This document shows positions 14,493 through 23,544 of a DNA stretch of 50,485 bases, one piece after another. The stretch is from Gammaproteobacteria bacterium. Lineage in GTDB: Bacteria; Pseudomonadota; Gammaproteobacteria; UBA6429; Thiohalophilaceae. The position numbers and the translations under genes are program-made. Below the pieces are notes generated by a model. The model did not search any database and was not told the origin of the DNA. It worked only from the letters and a program-made list of their open reading frames with translations. Location: positions 1 to 50,485 of the forward strand of contig JAPHRJ010000021.1 of the NCBI GenBank assembly GCA_026196045.1, read 5' to 3'. How positions within the stretch are numbered: position 1 is the stretch's first letter; each line of letters starts with the position of its first letter.

Positions 14493-15800
14493 ATGAAATA
14501 TTTTAGTCTATTTTTTTTCTGTCTATACGGATTGTTTCACTTCAATACCGTGTCAGCAGAGAACACAGGTTTGTTAGCAAGCCTGGGAAACTCGCCTACC
14601 TACACGTCTCAAAATATCCTTGCACTAAAAGATAGTCTTAAAAATCTGGATGTTCGTTTAGCTGATTATCCTGATGATTATGAAGCCAGTTTATTAAAGA
14701 GTCTTGTATATTTCAGAGTGGGAGAATTTCAACAGGCAATTACTGAGCTGGATGGATTAATCGCGCGGGTTCCTGATTTTCATCTGGCGCATCTTATTCG
14801 TGGTGATATTCTGTTAGCGCGAGTTAAAAAATTAAATGGACTGGGTAATAATTCTATTCTGAATTCATTGAGCCATAAACAATCAACATTACTTAAATCC
14901 CTGTTGCAGGAATCACAGATGCGCCTGGGTCGTATAAAACAGGACGACCTGACTTCTCATTATCCGCGACAGATTCTGAATCTGGGAGAATCTGTTGAGC
15001 ACGCACTGATAGTTGAAAAAAGTACTCACCGGCTTTATGCGTATAAGCGTCAGGACAATGGGCAGCCACCTAAACTTTTGCGTGACTTCTATGTGAGTAC
15101 GGGAAAAAAAGAAGGTAACAAACAACTGAAGGGTGATCTACGTACACCTGAAGGTGTGTATTTTGTGACGTCATGGATTCCAGAAGAAAAGCTGCCAGAT
15201 AAATATGGTGTCGGTGCTTTCCCGGTCAATTATCCAAATGAACTTGATCAACGTCAGGGAAAAACGGGGTATGGGATCTGGTTACATGGGACGCCCAGTA
15301 AGTTTTATAGCCGCCCGCCCCTGGACAGTGAAGGTTGTGTTGTTCTTACCAATGAAGATTTTAATACGCTCAAGCAGGAAATCACTCCGGGTGTGACGCC
15401 CATTGTGATCGTGGAAAAAGTAGACTGGTTAGACAGGACAAACTGGATTGCAGAACGTGATCTGTTATTAGGCAAGCTGGAACAATGGCGTATGGATTGG
15501 GAAAGTCTGGATACCAGTCGTTATCTGGATCATTATGCGCAAAACTTCTGGAGCAAAGGCCATAACTATAAAAGCTGGAGTAAGCGTAAAAAACGACTGG
15601 CCAGTAATAAGTCGTATCAGAAAATTCAACTGAGCGATATTTCATTACTCGCCTATTCAGAGAATGGAAATGCCAATGACGTTGTAGTGGCACGTTTCCA
15701 GCAGGACTATCAGTCGAGCAATTTCAGCAGTGAGATGAAAAAGCGCCTGTATCTGCAACGCCAGTCTCAGCAGTGGAAAATTATGTACGAAGGGCGTTAA
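14493..15800 (+). CDS. L,D-transpeptidase (YkuD) with TPR and NTF2-like domains
   Basis: A 435-residue secreted enzyme: signal peptide (to about residue 22, VSAEN), a TPR-like region at 60-110 (YEASLLKSLVYFRVGEFQQAITELDGLI), a YkuD catalytic domain at about 165-315 and an NTF2-like C-terminal domain at 330-433 like that of the previous gene. The active site is WLHGTPSK (His265) and LDSEGCVVLTNED (Cys282), close to the usual S-x-G-C-[IV]-R, although Arg is replaced by Leu. Such enzymes make 3-3 peptidoglycan cross-links or attach proteins to the wall. The gene follows its sister by 29 bases. A role in envelope remodelling fits the neighbouring cell-wall operon. Confidence 0.85.
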   Translation: MKYFSLFFFCLYGLFHFNTVSAENTGLLASLGNSPTYTSQNILALKDSLKNLDVRLADYPDDYEASLLKSLVYFRVGEFQQAITELDGLIARVPDFHLAHLIRGDILLARVKKLNGLGNNSILNSLSHKQSTLLKSLLQESQMRLGRIKQDDLTSHYPRQILNLGESVEHALIVEKSTHRLYAYKRQDNGQPPKLLRDFYVSTGKKEGNKQLKGDLRTPEGVYFVTSWIPEEKLPDKYGVGAFPVNYPNELDQRQGKTGYGIWLHGTPSKFYSRPPLDSEGCVVLTNEDFNTLKQEITPGVTPIVIVEKVDWLDRTNWIAERDLLLGKLEQWRMDWESLDTSRYLDHYAQNFWSKGHNYKSWSKRKKRLASNKSYQKIQLSDISLLAYSENGNANDVVVARFQQDYQSSNFSSEMKKRLYLQRQSQQWKIMYEGR

Positions 15801-15820
15801 TTAACTCTACGAAGTCCCCT

Positions 15821-16585
15821 TTAGAAATAACGTAGTTTGTACCAGAGTATTCCCAGTATTTCATGCAGCGCCTGTTTAATCCTGGACATGGCACCAGCAT
15901 CTGGTATTAAATTAAAAATAGTAAATAGCCCACCCTCACTATGAAATCCCAGCGGCGCTGGGGTGACTTCAAAGCCAGCAGCTTCAAAACACATGATAGC
16001 TCGTTTCATATGTATGGCATGGGTAACCAGGATGATCTTTTTTATATCGTTTTCTTTTAAAACTTCACGGCTATAAAGGGCGTTTTCCCAGGTGTTACGG
16101 GATCGCGTTTCAGTCCATTTTACGGGAACCTGTAACTGACTCGTCATAACTCTTTTCATATTGTCGGCTTCAGTAGTTTTAATCCAGCTGTATACCTGCC
16201 CACCAGTGACTAATACAGGTAGTTGTGATTTTTTTTGTAAGTAGGCACCATAGCGAATACGTTCTAATGTTGCAGAACCTACAGTGTCTTCTCCGTACTC
16301 TGGCGCATTCAGATAGGAACCCCCACCCAGGACAATAATGGCTTTAGCATCGGATTGCCCGAGTGTTTCCTGACTCAGGGCAGGAGTATTTTCCAGGTTC
16401 ATAATCAGTAGTTTGGAAACCAGTGGCAGGGTAAATAGAAGCAATAGAGTAAACCCGGTAGCAAGAAGTATTCTACCTGCACGTTGATATCGACGCAGAA
16501 GCAATAAGCCTGTCACCATTAAAATCAACATGGGGCCGGGTGGCATGGCGAGCTGGCCAAGTATTTTAACAATAAAAAAATCCAT
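15821..16585 (-). CDS. ElyC/SanA/YdcF-family membrane protein (DUF218)
   Basis: A 254-residue protein with two N-terminal membrane helices (about 10-28 and 34-52) and a DUF218 domain from residue 75. Typical features: AKAIIVLGGGSY, ERIRYGAYLQKKSQLPVLVTGG, a WTETRSRNTWENA segment and IILVTHAIHMKRAIMCFEAAGFEVTPAPLGF. Members such as ElyC affect peptidoglycan and envelope polysaccharide integrity, but the biochemical activity is uncertain. It is convergent with the L,D-transpeptidase gene (20-base gap) and precedes lipA on the opposite side by 43 bases, so it may be the last gene of the minus-strand block. Confidence 0.85.
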   Translation of the reverse strand: MDFFIVKILGQLAMPPGPMLILMVTGLLLLRRYQRAGRILLATGFTLLLLFTLPLVSKLLIMNLENTPALSQETLGQSDAKAIIVLGGGSYLNAPEYGEDTVGSATLERIRYGAYLQKKSQLPVLVTGGQVYSWIKTTEADNMKRVMTSQLQVPVKWTETRSRNTWENALYSREVLKENDIKKIILVTHAIHMKRAIMCFEAAGFEVTPAPLGFHSEGGLFTIFNLIPDAGAMSRIKQALHEILGILWYKLRYF

Positions 16586-16628
16586 ATTTATCCTGATTTA
16601 ACCTGGCAATGAAAGGGTAACGCTTGTG

Positions 16629-17603
16629 TTACGAATTGATCCCCGCCGCCTGTTGATCGGCATGGTATGAGGAACGTACCATCGGGCCACTGGCAACATT
16701 GGTAAAACCCATTTCATGGCCCAGCGTTTCTAATTGTTTAAATTCTTCTGGAGTGTAGTAGCGTAGAACGGGCAGGTGATGATCGCGACTGGGTTGCAGG
16801 TATTGGCCAATAGTTAACATGTCACAGTCATGCTCACGCAAATGCTGCATAACCTGTTTGATTTCATCAAGTTCTTCACCCAGTCCCAGCATTAATCCTG
16901 ATTTAGTAGGGACAGATGGATTTTGTTGTTTGAATTTCTTTAACAGCATTAATGACCATTCATAATCCGCACCTGGGCGTGCTTTTTTATAAAGTCGGGG
17001 TACGGTTTCCAGGTTGTGATTAAACACATCAGGAGGGCTGTCAGTAAGTTTCTGTAAGGCGATATCCATGCGCCCACGAAAATCGGGTACCAGGATTTCG
17101 ATCTTTGTTGATGGGGTTGCATCACGGACTGCAGAAATACAGTTAGCAAAGTGAGTTGCACCTCCGTCACGTAAGTCATCACGGTCGACGGATGTAATAA
17201 CGACATATTTCAGACCCATGGCCTTTACTGTTTGCGCAAGGTGTTCTGGTTCCTGTTCATCAAGTGGTTGTGGACGACCATGGGCTACATCACAAAAAGG
17301 ACAACGTCGGGTACAGATATCACCCATGATCATGAATGTTGCGGTGCCATGGGTAAAACATTCACCAAGATTAGGGCAGGCCGCTTCTTCACAAACGGTA
17401 TGCAATGATTGTTCGCGCAAAATTTCTTTTAAACGAATGGCTTCAGGCGAATTGGGTGCGCGTGCACGAATCCATTTTGGTTTTCGTAAAGGAGTTGCCA
17501 GTGGTTCTATCTTAATCGGGATACGTGCTGTTTTGGATGCCCCTTTAAGTGGATTGGGTGCCAGCAGTTCCGGTGTTGAGGATTTGTCATTTTTGTCGGT
17601 CAT
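16629..17603 (-). CDS. lipA: Lipoyl synthase
   Basis: A 324-residue radical-SAM enzyme that inserts two sulfur atoms into octanoyl chains on lipoyl carrier proteins. The auxiliary cluster motif [12 protein letters not shown] (C-x4-C-x5-C) and the radical-SAM motif [10 protein letters not shown] (C-x3-C-x2-C) are both complete. The C-terminal RSSYHA serine that ligates the auxiliary cluster is present. The N-terminal extension of about 50 residues is basic and variable. It starts 11 bases after lipB, so the two genes are co-transcribed. The start is supported by the conserved [25 protein letters not shown]. Confidence 0.96.
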   Translation of the reverse strand: MTDKNDKSSTPELLAPNPLKGASKTARIPIKIEPLATPLRKPKWIRARAPNSPEAIRLKEILREQSLHTVCEEAACPNLGECFTHGTATFMIMGDICTRRCPFCDVAHGRPQPLDEQEPEHLAQTVKAMGLKYVVITSVDRDDLRDGGATHFANCISAVRDATPSTKIEILVPDFRGRMDIALQKLTDSPPDVFNHNLETVPRLYKKARPGADYEWSLMLLKKFKQQNPSVPTKSGLMLGLGEELDEIKQVMQHLREHDCDMLTIGQYLQPSRDHHLPVLRYYTPEEFKQLETLGHEMGFTNVASGPMVRSSYHADQQAAGINS

Positions 17604-17614
17604 AGTGCCTGAGT

Positions 17615-18253
17615 TTATTCAATATGAATCGTGTAGCCAAGCCTTTCCGCAAAGACCTTGATGAGCTTGTGGCTGATAGGTTTAAAATCATCAGTGATGC
17701 CATGATCTCTACATTGTGTTACGGCCATGCCCTCATAGCCACAGGGGTTGATGCGTGAAAATGGTTCAAGATCCATATCAACATTTAATGATAGACCGTG
17801 ATAACTACCACCTCGTTTTATACGTAATCCTAATGCTGCAATTTTCGCATCATTAACATAAACACCAGGAGCGTCTTTACGGTTACTCGCATTAATACCA
17901 TAGTCGGAAAGTAACTGGATGACGCTTTTTTCAAGAATAGTAACCAGTTCTCGAACGCCTGTTTTACGACGCTTTATATCAATCAGTGGATAGATCACAA
18001 TCTGGCCGGGGCCGTGATAAGTGACCTGTCCACCACGATCAACAGGAATAACCGGGATATCTCCCGCATTAAGGATATGTTCAGTTTTACCGTTTAAACC
18101 GAGAGTAAAGACGGGAGGGTGTTCGACTATCCAGAGTTCATCCTGTGTGGATGCTGTGCGTGACGCATTAAAATCCTGCATTTCATGCCAGATGGGTTCA
18201 TAGTCACAGAGTCCTCTTTCCTGAACAATGAGGGTGTCGACAGGCTCAGGCAT
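17615..18253 (-). CDS. lipB: Octanoyl-(acyl carrier protein):protein N-octanoyltransferase
   Basis: A 212-residue enzyme that moves octanoate from acyl carrier protein to lipoyl domains, the step before LipA. The fold is marked by [42 protein letters not shown], the catalytic Lys in [28 protein letters not shown] and the catalytic Cys in [14 protein letters not shown] use the ATG at 18253 (MPEPVDTL); a TTG three codons upstream is an alternative. It is 42 bases downstream of the ybeD-like gene. Confidence 0.95.
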   Translation of the reverse strand: MPEPVDTLIVQERGLCDYEPIWHEMQDFNASRTASTQDELWIVEHPPVFTLGLNGKTEHILNAGDIPVIPVDRGGQVTYHGPGQIVIYPLIDIKRRKTGVRELVTILEKSVIQLLSDYGINASNRKDAPGVYVNDAKIAALGLRIKRGGSYHGLSLNVDMDLEPFSRINPCGYEGMAVTQCRDHGITDDFKPISHKLIKVFAERLGYTIHIE

Positions 18254-18295
18254 GGTATTCAATATTAACGTGCAGCAAAGCGTGGTCGTAGCTAA

Positions 18296-18595
18296 TTACA
18301 GACACATCAAGACTGATTCACAGGCATTCAGACCCAGATAAATATTATCGATCTGTTGCTTACTATGTGCAGTAATAGTGACGGTAATCGAAATGTAATT
18401 ACCCTTGCCACTGGGGCGAGTTTTAATCGCGTTTTCTGCCAGATTATCAACATGCATTTTTACTACTGTGAACACATCCATCTCAAACTGCTCATTATTT
18501 TTTCCCATAACTTTAATGGGAAACTCGCAGGGGAAGGTTAGTAATGTATCTTCTTCGCCAGTTGGAGAACAGATTTTGTCATTATGATCAGTCAT
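18296..18595 (-). CDS. ybeD: YbeD/DUF493 family protein
   Basis: A 99-residue protein of the YbeD (UPF0250) family: LLTFPCEFPIKVMGKNNEQFEMDVFTVVKMHV and the ISITVTITAHSKQQIDNIYLGLNACESVLMCL C-terminal strand-helix. YbeD has an ACT-like fold resembling allosteric domains and is usually found between dacA and lipB, as here. Its role is unclear, perhaps in lipoate metabolism or regulation. It is between dat (42 bases upstream) and lipB in the same direction. Confidence 0.9.
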   Translation of the reverse strand: MTDHNDKICSPTGEEDTLLTFPCEFPIKVMGKNNEQFEMDVFTVVKMHVDNLAENAIKTRPSGKGNYISITVTITAHSKQQIDNIYLGLNACESVLMCL

Positions 18596-18636
18596 AAATA
18601 GAGGCCTGTGAATAATTTTTAATTTTCTTCACCTGT

Positions 18637-19518
18637 TTACTTTACCCGGCTCGCTTCAATACCGTCACGAAGGCTTTGTTTATAGTTCTGAAAAATTGTC
18701 TGCATATTTTTCCAGACAGGTCCGGGAACCCCATCAGCAACTGACTTTTCATTTAATTGCGTGACAGGGAGTATTTCCTTAATAGAGCTACTCAGCCAGA
18801 TTTCATCTGCAGATAACAGTTCACTTTCATCAATTTCAATTTCTTTACAGGCCAACTGATTTTTTATAGCTAATTCTACAATCAGATCTCGAGTAATGCC
18901 GGGTAACAGACATTCACTCTTCGGTGGTGTTTTGATGACCCCATCTTTAACCACAAAAACATTACTGGCCGCGCCTTCGGTAACTTTACCCTCACGGATT
19001 AAAATAGCTTCAACCGCTTCATTCTCTACAGCCTGCTGACGTAATAAAATGTTAGGTAGTAGAGCGATGGTCTTGATATGACAGTAACGCCAGCGAATAT
19101 CATCCAGGCTGATTGCATGCACACCTTCTGTTGCCAGCGTTGTTTTAGCGGCGGGCATGGGTGAACTCATAGCAAAAACCGTTGCGGACGTTTCTGCGGG
19201 AAAGCTATGCTCCCGTTTGGCTACGCCACGAGTTAGCTGTAAGTAAACCGATTGATCACCATGGTTATTCTTTTCAACCAAAGTCGATAGTAATGTAGCC
19301 CACTCAGCATTGGATAACGGGTTTTTAAGGTGAATGGCCTGCAAGCTATTATTCAGTCTCTGAAGGTGTTCATCCAGACGAAACAGATTGCCACCATAGG
19401 CAGGAATGACTTCATAAATGCCATCACCAAAAATAAACCCCCGGTCCAGTACAGAAATACTGGCTTCTTCCAGAGGCAAGAACTTGCCATTCAAATAACA
19501 GAGTGAAGTATGAGACAT
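18637..19518 (-). CDS. dat: D-amino-acid transaminase (class IV)
   Basis: A 293-residue PLP enzyme of class IV. Evidence: YLNGKFLPLEEASISVLDRGFIFGDGIYEVIPAYGG at the N terminus, the cofactor-lysine region RYCHIKTIALLPNILLRQQA, EAILIREGKVTEGAASNVFVVKDGVI and LLPGITRDLIVELA. Class IV includes D-amino-acid transaminase, branched-chain transaminase and aminodeoxychorismate lyase. The short size and the neighbourhood of dacA and other wall genes favour D-alanine/D-glutamate exchange. It follows dacA by 33 bases. The order dacA-dat-ybeD-lipB-lipA occurs in several gammaproteobacteria. Confidence 0.85.
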   Translation of the reverse strand: MSHTSLCYLNGKFLPLEEASISVLDRGFIFGDGIYEVIPAYGGNLFRLDEHLQRLNNSLQAIHLKNPLSNAEWATLLSTLVEKNNHGDQSVYLQLTRGVAKREHSFPAETSATVFAMSSPMPAAKTTLATEGVHAISLDDIRWRYCHIKTIALLPNILLRQQAVENEAVEAILIREGKVTEGAASNVFVVKDGVIKTPPKSECLLPGITRDLIVELAIKNQLACKEIEIDESELLSADEIWLSSSIKEILPVTQLNEKSVADGVPGPVWKNMQTIFQNYKQSLRDGIEASRVK

Positions 19519-19551
19519 GGTGTATTCTCTTTTAATGACGCAATAATATAA

Positions 19552-20694
19552 TTAGTTAAACAACAGGATTACGTTATCTACTAGGGTACGCCAGAGACCA
19601 CCTTCTGGAATATCGCTTATTGCAACCAGGGGACGAGTTGCCAGTACTTCTTCTCCCAGCATAATATTGACTGTGCCATAGGCCTGCCCTTTTAATGCTG
19701 GTGCCATAATCATGGTATCAACTTTCATATTAGCTTTGATTTTTTCACGGCTGCCGCGGGGAGCAGTGACATATAGAGTATTATCCAGACCTAACGATAA
19801 TGTTTCTGATTCCCCTTTCCAGATACGCATTGTGGTGAGTGCTTCATGGGCTTCATGAAGTGGGAAGGTTTCATAAAAACGAAATCCAAAGTTGAGTAAG
19901 GAACGGCTGGAACTGACACGGGCTTTTTCGGATGGTGTACCTAATACGACTGAAACCAGGCGCATATCATCCTGTTTAGCCGAGGTTATCAGACAGTAAC
20001 CGGCTGACTCGGTGTGTCCAGTCTTTATGCCATCAACACGATCATCCAGCCAGAGTAAACGGTTTCGATTAGGCTGGGTGATCTCATTAAAGGTGTATTC
20101 CTTGATCTTGTACCAGGGATAGTAATCCGGGTAGTTTTCGATAACGGCACTGGCAAGGCGTGCTAGATCGGCAGCGGTGGAATAATGTTCTTTATCCGGC
20201 CACCCGGTGCTATTCATAAAGTGAGTACCGGTTAATCCCAGGTTCTGCGCATGTTTGTTCATCAGGGTGACAAAGGCTTCTTCACTCCCGGCGACATGTT
20301 CAGCAAGGGCAACACTGGCATCGTTACCTGATTGAATAATCATGCCCATGAGCAGTTTTTCAACGCTGACGGTCTTGTTCACCTCGATGAACATACGTGA
20401 ACCACCCATGCGCCAGGCTTTTTCACTGATACGAACAGGATCTTCCAGGCTGATACTTCCAGCCTGTATTTCATAGAAAACGACATAGGCCGTCATCAAT
20501 TTTGTCAGACTGGCAGGTTCCACCCGTTCATTCTCATTTTTTGCCGCGAGTACCTGACCACTCATTTGATCCATTAGCAGATAGGCGGTGGCTGGAACAG
20601 CAGGTACTGCAGGTACCAGCTTGGGTGCAGCTTGAAGCGTGAGGGAGATCCCGGAGAACAGTAAAAAAATCAATGTTAGCAGCGACTTACGCAT
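19552..20694 (-). CDS. dacA: D-alanyl-D-alanine carboxypeptidase, PBP5-type
   Basis: A 380-residue penicillin-binding protein that removes the terminal D-alanine from pentapeptides in the periplasm. It has a signal peptide (to about LQAAP), the catalytic tetrad PASLTKLM (Ser-x-x-Lys), SGNDAS (Ser-x-Asn) and KTGHTESAGYC (Lys-Thr-Gly), then a C-terminal PBP5 beta domain (about 270-360) and an amphipathic membrane anchor at the end (GLWRTLVDNVILLFN). Length is slightly under E. coli PBP5 (403). It is the first of the dacA-dat-ybeD-lipB-lipA run, preceded by a 320-base gap, so the start of a transcript is likely upstream. Confidence 0.95.
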   Translation of the reverse strand: MRKSLLTLIFLLFSGISLTLQAAPKLVPAVPAVPATAYLLMDQMSGQVLAAKNENERVEPASLTKLMTAYVVFYEIQAGSISLEDPVRISEKAWRMGGSRMFIEVNKTVSVEKLLMGMIIQSGNDASVALAEHVAGSEEAFVTLMNKHAQNLGLTGTHFMNSTGWPDKEHYSTAADLARLASAVIENYPDYYPWYKIKEYTFNEITQPNRNRLLWLDDRVDGIKTGHTESAGYCLITSAKQDDMRLVSVVLGTPSEKARVSSSRSLLNFGFRFYETFPLHEAHEALTTMRIWKGESETLSLGLDNTLYVTAPRGSREKIKANMKVDTMIMAPALKGQAYGTVNIMLGEEVLATRPLVAISDIPEGGLWRTLVDNVILLFN

Positions 20695-21014
20695 TTTATC
20701 CTCATTATTAGTGGAATTTGGCGCTATTTTACCGATTCTGATGACAGAAACATAGGTATGGTTCTTATTACTGTTACCAGGGAAAGAATACGTTTTGGCT
20801 ATGCCTGGTAATTAATACAGCAAAGTCAGAATGGGTGTGAGCAAGTGACTGGGGGAGCGGTGCGTTGCAGGGATTGGGTGGTTAATTACACTGTTAATGT
20901 TCAGGTACAGTTCAATTCTACAGGTTTGATATTACGACAGCCTGTCAGGCTTAAACCTGACAGGCTGATAGCGAGAACAAGAGGCTTAATTCAACGATTA
21001 AACTTCATAGAGAT
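20695..21014. other. 320-base gap with two inverted repeats
   Basis: No gene seen. It should carry the dacA promoter and the end of the lipoprotein transcript. TTACCAGG (20777-20784) pairs with CCTGGTAA (20805-20812). A stronger 12-base hairpin is at 20938-20967. Outside these I see only unstructured sequence. Confidence 0.6.
20938..20967. terminator. 12-bp hairpin between lipoprotein and dacA
   Basis: CAGCCTGTCAGG (20938-20949) and CCTGACAGGCTG (20956-20967) pair exactly around a 6-base CTTAAA loop. No T run follows on either strand, so rho-independent termination would be weak. Position is just after the minus-strand lipoprotein stop at 21015. Confidence 0.45.
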
Positions 21015-21530
21015 TTAAAGTTTGGTTAGATCTGGACAGCCTTCGGTTTTACCATTGGCCCAATCTTTAATGGCGTTAACTATGGGATCAAAGCCCATTG
21101 ATGGACGAAACATTTCAATCATAGTCTTATTGTTTGCCAGTGGGTAGGCATCGGCAATCATTAAATAATAACCTCCGTCAGGGACTTTGGAAACATTCAT
21201 GACCCCTTGCTCATGTTGCTGCTGCACATGTAGCTCAGCCCGCTTTTTTGTTACTTTTACGGTAGGTGTGAACCTGGTGACAATGACCTGATAACTCGTG
21301 CTGGTTCTTGACGTGGTTTTAACTCTTACGTTCAGGCACTTGGGTGCTTTTTCCTTGAAGCTATTAGCAACATCCTTGAAAGGGCGATCAACGGTAAAAG
21401 ACTCCACCCTGGCCATAAAAGCAGTGGGTGCGGCTTGTCGGAATTCATCGGCGTTTTGTGGATGTTGAATGGCACAGGCAGGCAGCAGAGCCATTAAAGA
21501 ACTAATCAGTACAATTTTTCTAAGTAACAT
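21015..21530 (-). CDS. Lipoprotein of unknown function
   Basis: A 171-residue protein with a lipoprotein signal (MLLRKIVLISSLMALLPACAIQ, Cys about 19). No family recognised. The mature part is basic in the middle (TSRTSTSYQVIVTRFTPTVKVTKKRAEL) with two further cysteines (KCLNVRV and EGCPDLTKL) that could form a disulfide. It includes FTVDRPFKDVANSFKEKAPKCLNV. It lies between rlpA and dacA on the same strand, 115 bases after rlpA, an insertion in the usual rlpA-dacA order. Likely periplasmic or outer-membrane anchored. Confidence 0.65.
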   Translation of the reverse strand: MLLRKIVLISSLMALLPACAIQHPQNADEFRQAAPTAFMARVESFTVDRPFKDVANSFKEKAPKCLNVRVKTTSRTSTSYQVIVTRFTPTVKVTKKRAELHVQQQHEQGVMNVSKVPDGGYYLMIADAYPLANNKTMIEMFRPSMGFDPIVNAIKDWANGKTEGCPDLTKL

Positions 21531-21645
21531 GAGTCACCTGTCTAGAATGTATAAAGAAGCTGTATATTTGGGGAGTAAATGAGTGGTAGCAGGCATCCAG
21601 TCCCAATATTATTCTTTATGGTTATCGGCGCGGTAAACCTGGACT

Positions 21646-22488
21646 TTAGTCTATGACAATATGTGGCCTGTCCAGGCCATGTTGATTAATATCATGGGCC
21701 AGTTTATCGGCTTCCTCGACACTGGCTAGCGGCCCTATGCGAACCCGATAAACCTGTTTGTCAGGAAAATAGGCCGAGGTAATCTTACGTGAATTGTAAA
21801 GTGCCTGGAGTTTGGCTCGTAATTGTTCGGCATTAACACGACTGACAAAAGCACCTGCCTGCAGGTAAAGGCTATATTCCAGTGATGTAGGAACAGGGCT
21901 GGCGGGTTGAATTTTTGTGGTGGTGGTTTTGCTTTTATTGGCCAGATAGGTCTGAGGATCTATGGCTACGACCTCAACAATGCCCGTACCTTTGCTGGTA
22001 ACTCCCAACTTTGATGCAGCTGCGTAGGACAGGTCGATCAGGCGATCATCATGAAAGGGGCCCCTGTCATTGACCTTAACAATCACACTGCGGCTATTTT
22101 GCAAATGGGTGACACGCACATAAGTTGGCAAGGGCAGGGACTTATGGGCGGCGGTCATAGAATACATATCATAGGTTTCACCACTTGAAGTACGGTGACC
22201 ATGAAATTTTTGCCCATACCAGGATGCGACCCCTTTTGCGTGATAACCCTTGCTACTTTGTTTTACATAATAGGTTTTGCCTCTGACTTTATAAGAGGCC
22301 GGGTTGCCATATTGACTGCGGGGTTCAACCCTGGGCTGGGCATCAGGAATGCGACTGACATCGATCTCGCCATGAGGGGCACGATCCTGGCGTAGCTGAT
22401 AACGGTTTTGTTGTGAAGTACCGCAGGCTGAAAGCAGGACGGTAGTGAGTAAGGAAACTAAAAGGGTCTTCAGTACAACAGGCTTCAT
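21646..22488 (-). CDS. rlpA: RlpA, septal lytic transglycosylase-type lipoprotein with SPOR domain
   Basis: A 280-residue lipoprotein (lipobox LLSAC, Cys 22). A double-psi beta-barrel domain at about 82-170 has GVASWYGQKFHGHRTSSGETYDMYSMTAAHKSLPLPTYVRVTHLQNSRSVIVKVNDRGPF, typical RlpA, and a SPOR domain at about 205-279 (YSLYLQAGAFVSRVNAEQLRAKLQ...YRVRIGPLASVEEADKLAHDIN) binds glycan strands lacking stem peptides at the division site. Its start overlaps the mltB stop by 4 bases (22485-22488), showing coupled translation. RlpA of Pseudomonas cuts naked glycan strands; other homologues may be structural. Confidence 0.95.
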   Translation of the reverse strand: MKPVVLKTLLVSLLTTVLLSACGTSQQNRYQLRQDRAPHGEIDVSRIPDAQPRVEPRSQYGNPASYKVRGKTYYVKQSSKGYHAKGVASWYGQKFHGHRTSSGETYDMYSMTAAHKSLPLPTYVRVTHLQNSRSVIVKVNDRGPFHDDRLIDLSYAAASKLGVTSKGTGIVEVVAIDPQTYLANKSKTTTTKIQPASPVPTSLEYSLYLQAGAFVSRVNAEQLRAKLQALYNSRKITSAYFPDKQVYRVRIGPLASVEEADKLAHDINQHGLDRPHIVID

Positions 22489-23483
22489 TTTCCGCTGCGT
22501 AATCTCTGGCTTAGCTGGAACACTGCCATAGAGTATAGCGCACTATGGTTATAGCGGCTGATAACGTAGAAATTATGCCAGGTGACCCAGTACTCGGGGC
22601 CATTTTTGCCCTGTAATTCGATTAAATTACCCTTGAGTCCGGCCGGTATTCCCTGCGGCAGGATAACACCGTTATCCAGTAGCTCTTTCTGTGTGTATTG
22701 TGGTTTGAGGGTTCTCTTTTTCGGAAGCAGCTTTTTATATTTCACACCGTGCACCCTGACACGATGGGCAATGGGTTCACCTTTATTCCAGCGATGTTGT
22801 TTAAAATAATTGGCGACACTACCAATAACATCGGCTTTGTTACTCCAGAGATCACGCTGGCCATCGCCACTGAAGTCGATCGCATAACGACGGAAGCTAC
22901 TGGCAATAAACTGGGGCATGCCCATGGCACCTGCATAGGAGCCTTTCTGTTGCAGAGGGTCGAGTCCTTCTTCCCGGGTCATGATGAGGTATTCCTGCAG
23001 TTCTTTGCGGAAAAATTTGCTGCGTGGCGGGTAAGCAAAGGCCAGGGTGGCGAGGGCATCCATGACTGGATAACGGCCTGCATGGCGTCCATAACGGGTT
23101 TCGACTCCAATGATCGCAACGATAATTTCTTCGGGCACACCGTAAACATCATGAGCTTTACTGAGAATATCAGCATTTTGTTTCCAGAATTTCAGTCCAC
23201 CTTGCAGGCGATCCCGGGTAAGAAAAATTGGACGATATTCCGACCAGGGTTTACTTTCCGCCGGACGGGCGATGGCATCAAGAATACTCTGGCGACGTTG
23301 AGTTTGCTGGAAGACTTTTTTCAGTTCCTTTGAATCAAACTGATGTTGCTGAACCATTTCATTAATAAAAGCATTGATCATACTTTCATCTTCGAAAGAC
23401 CCATAGGTCGCCTGCGCAGGTTGGCTGGTTATTAAGCTGGCAAATAAAATGCTGCTACAAAGTGTGAGAAAAGATTTATACAT
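22485..23483 (-). CDS. mltB: Membrane-associated lytic murein transglycosylase B
   Basis: A 332-residue MltB (GH103-like). It has an N-terminal signal of the ordinary type (LFASLITSQPAQA), not an obvious lipobox, so the protein may be soluble in the periplasm. The catalytic region is VPEEIIVAIIGVETRYGRHAGRYPVMDALATLAFAYPPRSKFF with the glutamate in GVETRYG, followed by GSYAGAMGMPQFIASSFRRYAIDFSGDGQRDLWSN. It cuts glycan strands producing anhydro-muropeptides that Mpl-linked recycling can use. Upstream neighbour is mrdB (61-base gap). Confidence 0.94.
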   Translation of the reverse strand: MYKSFLTLCSSILFASLITSQPAQATYGSFEDESMINAFINEMVQQHQFDSKELKKVFQQTQRRQSILDAIARPAESKPWSEYRPIFLTRDRLQGGLKFWKQNADILSKAHDVYGVPEEIIVAIIGVETRYGRHAGRYPVMDALATLAFAYPPRSKFFRKELQEYLIMTREEGLDPLQQKGSYAGAMGMPQFIASSFRRYAIDFSGDGQRDLWSNKADVIGSVANYFKQHRWNKGEPIAHRVRVHGVKYKKLLPKKRTLKPQYTQKELLDNGVILPQGIPAGLKGNLIELQGKNGPEYWVTWHNFYVISRYNHSALYSMAVFQLSQRLRSGK

Positions 23484-23544
23484 ATTGTTTACCAGATTAC
23501 CTGTTCTTGGTCTGAATTTAAATAATTTTATCAGTTTGATTAAT

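Noticed and set aside
22698-23333. 211-codon plus-strand frame opposite mltB
   Set aside because: Antisense to a clear MltB with conserved motifs; codon pattern is a shadow and there is no homology to a known family.
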